Part shown: piece after piece, positions 1-7,700 of the stretch
Layout of the letters: each line of letters starts with the position of its first letter
How positions within the stretch are numbered: the first letter of the stretch is position 1
Source of the DNA: Burkholderiales bacterium
GTDB lineage: Bacteria > Vulcanimicrobiota > Xenobia > Xenobiales > Xenobiaceae
Direction: 5' to 3'
DNA: 35,378 nt
NCBI GenBank assembly: GCA_012799975.1
Contig: JAAZKF010000108.1
Coordinates: forward strand, 1-35,378
The notes under the pieces: generated by a model
What the model was told of the DNA's origin: nothing
Seen by the model: only the letters and a program-made list of their open reading frames with translations
The model's database searches: none
Program-made: the position numbers and the translations under genes

Positions 1-25
1 CATTCGGCCGTCGATCCGTTGAGAC

Positions 26-51
26 CCCACCCACACCAGGGTGTGGGTGGG
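26..51. repeat. Inverted repeat/hairpin cccacccacacc-ag-ggtgtgggtggg
   Basis: Perfect 12-bp arms adjacent to the dispersed repeat; possibly part of the same element. Confidence 0.8.
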
Positions 52-86
52 AGGGGCCCGTCTGCGTCGTCAGGCGCACCTCTGCG

Positions 87-192
87 GTGCTCACGTAGTT
101 TCCAACTACGCTCCGCTCCTCGATGCCCGCCTTCCTGGCATCCAGACCCGCCTCGATGGCCTCGGTTCTCACGCCAGGCGGCGGATTCAGGC
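87..192 (+). repeat. Left copy of a ~106 bp dispersed repeat, inverted relative to the copy at 35273-35378
   Basis: gtgctcacgtagtttccaactacgctccgctcctcgatgcccgccttcctggcatccagacccgcctcgatggcctcggttctcacgccaggcggcggattcaggc is the reverse complement of 35273-35378 with 2 mismatches found by eye. Confidence 0.95.
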
Positions 193-214
193 AGGGTTTT
201 TCATCTTGTTGCCA

Positions 215-240
215 CCGTTATCTTCGTGCTAGGATAACGG
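215..240. promoter_or_regulatory. Mo-box-like palindrome CCGTTATC-N10-GATAACGG upstream of the ModE-like gene
   Basis: Perfect 8-bp inverted repeat ending 2 nt before the ATG at 243. Half-sites CGTTAT/ATAACG resemble ModE operator half-sites. Confidence 0.6.
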
Positions 241-242
241 AC

Positions 243-638
243 ATGCGCATCGAGGTGAAGGTGGCCCTGCTCGACTCGCAGGGCGAGCGCTTCATGGGGG
301 CGGGGCCCTTGTGGCTTCTGGAGGGGATCCGCCAGACGGGTTCCATCCGCCAGGCGGCCTTGGGTATGGGGATGTCGTACGCCAAGGCGCATCGCCTTTT
401 AGGGCGTCTGGAACAGGCTCTGGGAGTGCGTTTGCTTTCCCGGCGTATCGGGGGCGCCGAGCACGGGGGGGCGGGTCTGACGCCTGAAGGGGTCGAGTTC
501 CTCGAACGCTACACCCGGCTTTGTCAGACACTCCAGGCTCGGGCCCGGGAGGAGCAGGAGGCCTTCGGCGCGTTCTGCAGCGAGCTGGCTTCCCGCCAGG
601 CGCCCCTGGGGGCTGCGTCGGGGGAGGGCGGGGCGTGA
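243..638 (+). CDS. ModE-type winged-helix transcriptional regulator (N-terminal DNA-binding domain only)
   Basis: MRIEVKVALLDSQGERFMGAGPLWLLEGIRQTGSIRQAALGMGMSYAKAHRLLGRLEQALGVRLLSRRIGGAEHGGAGLTPEG matches the ModE wHTH pattern. AGGA upstream of the ATG. No molbindin domain. Confidence 0.85.
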   Translation: MRIEVKVALLDSQGERFMGAGPLWLLEGIRQTGSIRQAALGMGMSYAKAHRLLGRLEQALGVRLLSRRIGGAEHGGAGLTPEGVEFLERYTRLCQTLQARAREEQEAFGAFCSELASRQAPLGAASGEGGA

Positions 639-1222
639 GGCTGTTTTTTACGACCCGGGAGATGGCCACCCTGGCCATGCTGGTGGCCTGCAACGCGGCC
701 ATGGAGCTGACCCTGGGCAATCTTCTCCACGCCGTGCGTTCTCCCATGACCGGTTCCTTGCTGGTGGGCCTGAACCTGGTGGTCTACGCCATGGGCTACC
801 TGCGGGTTCCCCGCTTCGGGGCGATCCTGGTGATCGGGGTGGGGACGGCCTTCCTGAAGTTCGCCTTGGCGGGTTCCTTCAAGATGCTGGCCCTGCCGGC
901 CATCGTCCTGGAGGCGGCCCTTATCGATCTGCTGATCTCCCGCGGGGGCCTGAACAGGCTCACTTTGGTGCTCTCCGGGGTGATGGCCAGTATCTTCTCG
1001 CTGGGGTGGAGGCTGACCACGGCCTGGATCTTCGTCGGGATCGAGCCCGCGGTTACCCTGGCACGGTTGGTCCACGAGGACTTCGCGAGCAGGGTTCCCT
1101 TTCTGGGACTCCTGGGCGTGATGCTGGCCTCCCGGGCCCTGGCGGGGGGGCTCTTCGGCCTGTTGGCCTGGCGGGTCCTGGCCCTGGTGGAGTCGGCCCT
1201 GCACAGCGGGGCGGAGCCCTGA
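635..1222 (+). CDS. Multi-TM membrane protein, ECF transporter S-component-like
   Basis: Hydrophobic ORF. GTG start overlaps the upstream stop (GTGA). Several predicted TM helices. Confidence 0.65.
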   Translation: MRLFFTTREMATLAMLVACNAAMELTLGNLLHAVRSPMTGSLLVGLNLVVYAMGYLRVPRFGAILVIGVGTAFLKFALAGSFKMLALPAIVLEAALIDLLISRGGLNRLTLVLSGVMASIFSLGWRLTTAWIFVGIEPAVTLARLVHEDFASRVPFLGLLGVMLASRALAGGLFGLLAWRVLALVESALHSGAEP

Positions 1223-1223
1223 G

Positions 1224-1832
1224 GTGCAGGGCATCCGGATCCTTCCCGCGATTTTGCCCCAGCGCGCCGACAGTGACTTCTGGGCCTGGGAGGAGCGCTA
1301 CGCCGCACCGCGCCGCCGCCCGCGTGGTCCATCGGGCTGGCTGGTGACCCACGTGGATCGTCTGCCGGGGGGGCGGGCCCTGGACGTGGCCATGGGGGAG
1401 GGGCGCAACGCCCTGTTCCTGGCCCGGCGGGGCTTCGAGGTGACGGGGGTGGACCGCTCGCCGATGGCCTTGCGCACGGCTCGAGCCCGGGCCCGGGAGG
1501 AGGGGCTGGAACTCGATCTCCACCTGGCCGATCTCGAAGCCTGCGAGTTGCCCGCCGGTCCCTTCCAGGTAGTGGTGGTGATGCGTTATCTGCAGCGCAG
1601 CCTCTTCGCGCCGCTGGGACGGGCTTTGGCCCCGGGCGGGGTCCTGCTCTATGAGAGCTTCACCCGGGACTATCTGAAGTACGGGCCCCGGAATCCGGAA
1701 CATCTGCTGCGACCAGGCGAGCTGTGTGAAGCCTTCCGCGACCTGGAAATCCTCGACTATCGCGAGACGGAGGACCCCGAGCGCCGCGAGGTACGGGCCA
1801 GCCTGCTGGCCCGCAAACCCTTCGTCCCTTGA
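1224..1832 (+). CDS. Class I SAM-dependent methyltransferase (TehB-like)
   Basis: Motif I region ALDVAMGEGRNALFLARRGFEVTGVDRS. GTG start 1 nt after the upstream gene. Confidence 0.85.
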   Translation: MQGIRILPAILPQRADSDFWAWEERYAAPRRRPRGPSGWLVTHVDRLPGGRALDVAMGEGRNALFLARRGFEVTGVDRSPMALRTARARAREEGLELDLHLADLEACELPAGPFQVVVVMRYLQRSLFAPLGRALAPGGVLLYESFTRDYLKYGPRNPEHLLRPGELCEAFRDLEILDYRETEDPERREVRASLLARKPFVP

Positions 1833-1864
1833 GAGAGGCCCTCCCCGGAAGGGGAGGGCCTCTC
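1833..1864. terminator. Bidirectional terminator-like hairpin between convergent genes
   Basis: Perfect 14-bp inverted repeat gagaggccctcccc-ggaa-ggggagggcctctc directly after the stop codon; no strong U tract. Confidence 0.75.
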
Positions 1865-1870
1865 AGGAGG

Positions 1871-4513
1871 TCAGTCCTGCTCGTAGTGGGGCAGGGTGAT
1901 CGGGCAGGCCTCCAGGTCCCAGATCTCCTGGGCATACTCCTGGATGGTGCGGTCGGAAGAGAAGTGTCCCAGACGGGCCACATTGAGGATGGCCCGGCGG
2001 GTCCACTCCTCCTGGTCGCGGTAGATCCGGGAGGCCTCCTCCTGAGCCTGGAGGTAGGCGGCGAAGTCGGCCAGGACGAAGTAGGGGTCGCTGCCCACCA
2101 GGTTGTCCAGCAGCGGGCGGAACACGTCGGGTTGGCCGGGGGAGAACTCGTTGCGGTTCAGGCGGTCGATCACCTCGCGCAGCTCCGAGCAGGCCTGGAG
2201 GCAGTCCACCGGGTTGTAGCCTCGGGCCCTGCGCTCGGCCACCTCGGGAGCGGTAAGCCCGAACAGGAAGAAGTTTTCGGGACCCACCAGTTCGCGGATC
2301 TCCACGTTGGCCCCATCCAGGGTCCCCATCGTCAGGGCACCGTTCAGGCCGAACTTCATGTTTCCGGTTCCCGAGGCTTCCTTACCGGCGGTGGAGATCT
2401 GTTCGGAGAGCTCGGCCGCGGGGATGATCCGCTCGGCCAGGGTGACCGAGTAGTTCTCGAGGAAGACCACCTTGATCCGTCCGGCCACGTCGTGGTCGTA
2501 GTTGACCACCTCGCCGATGGCGTTGATCAGGTGGATGATCTTCTTGGCCATGAAGTAGCCCGGAGCCGCCTTTCCCGCGAAGATGAAGGTACGCGGGACC
2601 AGGTCGATCTGCGGGTTCTTCTTGATCTGGTTGTACAGGTGCACGATGTGCAGGGCATTCAGGTGCTGGCGCTTGTACTCATGGAAGCGCTTGACCTGGA
2701 CATCGAAGAGCGAGTCCAGGTTCACCTTCAGGCCGTTGTGGGTGCGAATCCAGTCCGCCAGCATGGCCTTGTTCTCTCGCTTGATGCGGCGGAATCGGGC
2801 CCGGAAGCGGGCGTCTTCGGCCAGGGGTTCCAAGTCCCGCAGCCGCGAGAGGTCGGTGATCCAACCCTCGTCTCCCAGGGCCTCGGTCAGAAGGCGAGCC
2901 AGTCGGGGATTGCACTGGGCCAGGAAGCGCCGGGGGGTGACCCCGTTGGTTCGGTTGTTGAAGCGCTCCGGCCACATCTCGGCGAAGTCCCGCAGTACGT
3001 CCGTCCTGAGAAGTTCGCTGTGCAGGGCGGCCACGCCGTTCACCGAGTGCGAGCCGACGCTGGCCAGGTGGGCCATGCGCACCAGCCGCGGGTGGTCCTG
3101 GAAGAGCGACATCCTCTGCACCCGGGCCTCATCGCCCGGGAAGCGTGCCCGGACCTCTTCCAGGAATCGGCGGTTGATCTCGTACATGATCTGCAGGTGG
3201 CGGGGCAGGAGCCGCTGGAACATCTCCACCGGCCACTTTTCCAGGGCCTCCGAGAGCAGGGTGTGGTTGGTGTAGCCGAAGCAGCGGACCGTGATGCTCC
3301 AGGCTACCTCCCAGGCCAGGCCATCTTCGTCCAGCAGCAGGCGCATCAGCTCAGCGATGGCGATGCTGGGATGGGTGTCGTTCATCTGGATGGCCGCCCG
3401 GTCCGGCAGCAGCTCCATCGACTTGTGGACCTGCCGGTAGCGCCGCAGGATGTCTTTGACCGAGCAGGAGACGAAGAAGTACTGCTGTTTGAATCGGAGT
3501 TCCTTGCCCTGCATCGAGTTGTCGTTGGGGTAGAGGACCTTCGAGATATTCTCCCAGATGGTCTTCTGGTGCACCGCGTCGGCGTAGTCGCCCCGGTCGA
3601 ATTCCTCAAAGTTGAACTCCTGGACCGCCCGGGCGCTCCACAACCTCAAGGTGTTGACCGTATTGTTGCGGTAACCTGGGATCAGGGTGTCGTAGGGCAG
3701 ACCCAGGACATCCTCGGTTCCCACCCAGCGGTAGCGGAGATTCCCCCACTCGTCCTGCCAGGGCTCTACGCTGCCGCCGAATTGCACCCTCTGGACATGC
3801 TCCGGGCGGGGGACCTCCCAGGGATTGCCGTAGCGCAGCCACTCGTCGGGTTGCTCGACCTGTTCGCCGTGGACGATGCGCTGGGCGAAGATCCCATACT
3901 CGTAGCGAAGACCATAGCCCATGGCAGGGTAGGCCAGGGTGGCCAGCGAGTCCAGGAAGCAGGCCGCCAGCCGCCCCAGACCTCCGTTACCCAGTCCTGC
4001 ATCGGGTTCGTTTTCCAGCAGGACCTTCAGGTCGAGGCCCAGGTCGTCCAGGGCTTGGCGGATCTCCTCGGTGATCCCCAGGGCCAGCAGGTTGCTGGCC
4101 AGGGATCGGCCCATGAGGAATTCGGCCGACAGGTAGTTCACCCGCTTGAGATCCTTGGCCTTGTAGGTCTGTCGGGTCCTGATCCAGCGCTGGATCAGGC
4201 GGTCCCGGATGGTATAGGCCAGGGCCATGTAGCGGTCGTGGGGCGTGGCGGAGTACTCGTCCTTGCCCTGCAGGTAATACAGGTTATCCTTGTAGGCTCG
4301 ACGCAGGACCGCCACGCTCATCCCGGTGCGATCGTCCTCGATCACCACGGAGACCTGGTGGTCCTCGGCCGGGAGGGGGGCCGTCTTCGGGTCTGAGCAG
4401 GCCGGCAGTTCCGAATCTACCTGGTCGGCCACCACCTGGGGCTTATGGATCGCACGGCGGGTCACCCGCCTTGCGGGGGAGGGGGCCTGCGAGCCCTCGG
4501 AATTCTTCGTCAT
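1871..4513 (-). CDS. glgP: Glycogen/starch/alpha-glucan phosphorylase
   Basis: YLSAEFLMGRSL, ENEPDAGLGNGGLGRLAACFLDSLATL, EASGTGNMKFGLNGALTMGTLDGANVEI signatures. Start set at MTKNSEG. Confidence 0.97.
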   Translation of the reverse strand: MTKNSEGSQAPSPARRVTRRAIHKPQVVADQVDSELPACSDPKTAPLPAEDHQVSVVIEDDRTGMSVAVLRRAYKDNLYYLQGKDEYSATPHDRYMALAYTIRDRLIQRWIRTRQTYKAKDLKRVNYLSAEFLMGRSLASNLLALGITEEIRQALDDLGLDLKVLLENEPDAGLGNGGLGRLAACFLDSLATLAYPAMGYGLRYEYGIFAQRIVHGEQVEQPDEWLRYGNPWEVPRPEHVQRVQFGGSVEPWQDEWGNLRYRWVGTEDVLGLPYDTLIPGYRNNTVNTLRLWSARAVQEFNFEEFDRGDYADAVHQKTIWENISKVLYPNDNSMQGKELRFKQQYFFVSCSVKDILRRYRQVHKSMELLPDRAAIQMNDTHPSIAIAELMRLLLDEDGLAWEVAWSITVRCFGYTNHTLLSEALEKWPVEMFQRLLPRHLQIMYEINRRFLEEVRARFPGDEARVQRMSLFQDHPRLVRMAHLASVGSHSVNGVAALHSELLRTDVLRDFAEMWPERFNNRTNGVTPRRFLAQCNPRLARLLTEALGDEGWITDLSRLRDLEPLAEDARFRARFRRIKRENKAMLADWIRTHNGLKVNLDSLFDVQVKRFHEYKRQHLNALHIVHLYNQIKKNPQIDLVPRTFIFAGKAAPGYFMAKKIIHLINAIGEVVNYDHDVAGRIKVVFLENYSVTLAERIIPAAELSEQISTAGKEASGTGNMKFGLNGALTMGTLDGANVEIRELVGPENFFLFGLTAPEVAERRARGYNPVDCLQACSELREVIDRLNRNEFSPGQPDVFRPLLDNLVGSDPYFVLADFAAYLQAQEEASRIYRDQEEWTRRAILNVARLGHFSSDRTIQEYAQEIWDLEACPITLPHYEQD

Positions 4514-4760
4514 CAGCCAATACCTCCGGCATTTTTCCCGAGAAAACGTCCTCCGGTCCGCTTCTTTTCCCGTCCACCCCGGGGGGGACCTCCCCACCAG
4601 CAGGCCTCGTCGACTTCTTCACGCGGGACCTGCTCGTATTCTCCGATCTCGCCTCTCCCCGGCGGGAGGAAACGCAGGCCATGGTGCCGGTAGCGTGGAA
4701 CCATTACCGGTTCAGGAAGCCAAGGTGCCTTCCATCGAAAGGGCTGTTTTGGAGGAACCG

Positions 4761-7700
4761 ATGCGCACGATTTCCAGCCGTGTTCTGGCCTTGCTGGGGG
4801 CCATCCTGGGAACCCTCTTCCTGGTGGTAGCCTGCGGACAGGGTGGGGGAGAACCCCCGGAGATTCCGGCCTTCCTGCTGCCTCAGGGGCCTCCTCGCCC
4901 CGTCGAGGTGGTCTTCGCCTCCCCTCAAGGCCAGCTCCAAAACCTCCCAGAAGGCGCCGCCGCCACCCTGGTTTTCAATCAACCCATGGTTCCCCTGGAG
5001 GGCCTGGGCCAGCCGGGACCGCTTCCCCCTGTGACGATCCAACCGCCGGTCGCCGGTACCTGGGAATGGAGGGGGACGGCCACCCTGGTCTTCAGGCCGG
5101 AAGGGGAATTGCCCCTGGCCACCCGCTTCGAGGTGAGCCTTCCCGCCGGCCTGAAGTCCTTCTCGGGACAGACCCTGGCCCAGGAGTATCGGTTCTCCTT
5201 TACGACACCCCGTCCCGACCTGGTCCGTTCAATTCCGACCAACAATACCAAGTTCGTGCGCCCGGAAGCCACCCTGCTACTGGCCTTCAATCAGCCCATC
5301 CAGGCCATGGCGGCGGCCGAGGCGATCTCCTTGCGGGCGCATAAGACCGACCTGGCGATTCAGGTCCGCCCTCCCTCCGATCAGGAATGGAAGGACTTCC
5401 AAGACCGCTCCACCGGCGATGAACCACCTCCCGAGTCGACCCGCAGGAATCTGCTGGTGGTCCAACCTTCCTCTCCGATGGCCCTGGGCACCGAGCACAT
5501 CCTGGAGATTCGAGCAGGCCTGAAGGGGGCTTCCGGAGCCGACCTGGGGCTGGAGAAGACCCGGACCATCCATTTCCACACCCTGAACAAGTTCTCCGTC
5601 TCGGACCTCTCCACCGAGTCGGACTGGCGTCCTGACGGGGGCCTGGTCCTGAAGTTCTCCAACCCCGTCTCGCCTAAAAAACTGGTGAGCAGCCTGCGCT
5701 TCGAACCCGAGATCCGGATTCCCGAATGGTACGCTGAGGATGAACACGCCCGGACGGATATCTACCTCTACCTGCCCATGAAGGCACGCACGGCCTATCA
5801 GGTCTCCCTGACAGCCGACCTGCAGGATGATTTCGGGAACGCGCTGGGTACCGCCTGGACGAAGTCCTTCACCACGACCGATTTCACACCGGCCCTGCAC
5901 CTCTCGGGAGGACAAGGAATCCTGGAAGCCCAGGGCGACCTTAGACTCCCGGTGGGTTTGAGGAATATCCAACGCCTGAGGGTCCGCATGGCGCGGATCG
6001 CTCCGGAGGACCTGGTTCCCCTGCTTCAGAATGGGGATGCCTTCTGGTCCGATCAGCCCTTCACCCCGCCGGAAGGCTACCAGGTCGACGAGGACTGGAC
6101 GCCGGTCGTTCCCCAGAACCAGATGGTGGATTGTCCCTTGGATCTATCCCGGGCGCTGGGGGAAAGCCGCACGGGCCTGGTCTATGTCCAGCTCCAGGCT
6201 GGCGAAGGAAAGTCGAAATGGGACCAGCGGGTGCTGGTTCAGGTGACCGACCTCGGGTTGACAGGCAAGTTCTCGGCTGAGGATACCCTGGTCTGGGCCA
6301 CCAGCCTGTCGGCGGCGCAGCCGCGGCCCGGCCTCTCGGTCGAGATCCGCGACGCCAAGAACCAGGTCCGCTGGAGTGGCCGTACCGACTCGAAGGGGCT
6401 GGCTACCGCACCGGGTTGGGGGGCTTTGGGACTGGACAAGGGCGGGAGCTGGGGGCTCCCAGACCACTACGTCCTGATCCGCGATGGGCAGGACCTGGCC
6501 TGCCTGAGCGCCGAGGGCTCGACCGGGATCTCGCCCTGGGACTTCGACCTGGACCATGACTGGGACCCTGAGGCCCGAATCTACCAGGCCCAGACCTTCA
6601 CCGAGAGGGGGCTGTACCGGGCCGGCGAGCAGGTTCATCTCAAAGGGACCTTGCGACGTTCCCAGGCCGGACGCTGGATCGTCCCCGAAGAGGTCCAGAC
6701 CCTGGAATATGTGGTCTACGACTCGCGAGACCAGAAGATCGGCAACGGCACGACGCCGGTCTCTTCCTTCGGTTCCTTCGACCAGACCTTGAAGCTGGAC
6801 CAGAATGCACCCTCCGGATTCTATCGCGTGCAGTGGAACCTGCCATCCAAGCTGAGTAAGGCCGCGGGCATCTCAGGGGTGCTCACGGGGACCACCTTCC
6901 GGGTCGAGGCCTATCGGCCCGCCCAGTTCGAGGTGACGGTCGAGTCCCCGGATTCGGCCTGCGTGCAGGGGGAATCGGCAGGCGCCACGATCCGCGGGCG
7001 CTACCTCTTCGGGGCTCCCATGTCGGGTGACAAGGTACGCTATTCAGCCCGCCTGGAGCCTGCGACCTTCCAGCCGGAAGCCTGGGAGGGTTTCGAGTTC
7101 GGAACCTTGCGCCTCTGGGGAGAGAACCAGCGCGACCAGGAACGGATCCTGCTGCGCGAGGAGGGCACCCTGGACGAGCAGGGGCAGCGAGAGCTCACAG
7201 TTTCTCTGGAGGGGATCTCGTTTGAAGGCCCGGCCCGGCTGGTCGTGGAGGGAACCGTCACCTCGGCCAGTCGTCAGGCGATCTCCGGGCGTACCTCTGC
7301 GATGGTCCATCCCGCCTCCCTGGCCCTGGGCTTGAAGACTGGGGGGAGCCTGCGCCAGGCCGGCACCCGGGTTCCCGTCGAGTTGGTGGCGGTCGATCCC
7401 CAAGGGAAGGCCGTCCCGGCCCGCCAGGTGCAGGTGAAGTTGCTGCGTCGTGAGTGGGACTCGGTTCGCAAGGCGGGCAGTGGTGGGCGCTATGAATGGG
7501 TCTCGGAAGCCCGCGACACCGAGGTCTCCAGCCAGACCGTCCGGGTCGGCAACAAGCCCGAGAACCTGAACTTGACTCCGCCGCGGGCCGGTCTGTACGT
7601 AGTCCAGGCCCTGGCCCGCGACTCCAAGGGCCGCCAGACGGTGGCCGAGAGCATGCTCTACGCCTGGGGTGGGGACTATGTAGCCTGGGATCGCCAGGAC

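Noticed and set aside
19-237. Short ORFs across the left repeat
   Set aside because: Arg/Pro/Ser-rich with no recognisable motif and lying in the dispersed repeat; better treated as noncoding.
1829-4396. 855-aa plus-strand ORF antisense to glgP
   Set aside because: Shadow ORF from GC-rich third-position bias; low-complexity composition (HLG/VDQ/LGQ-rich) and glgP on the opposite strand is unambiguous.
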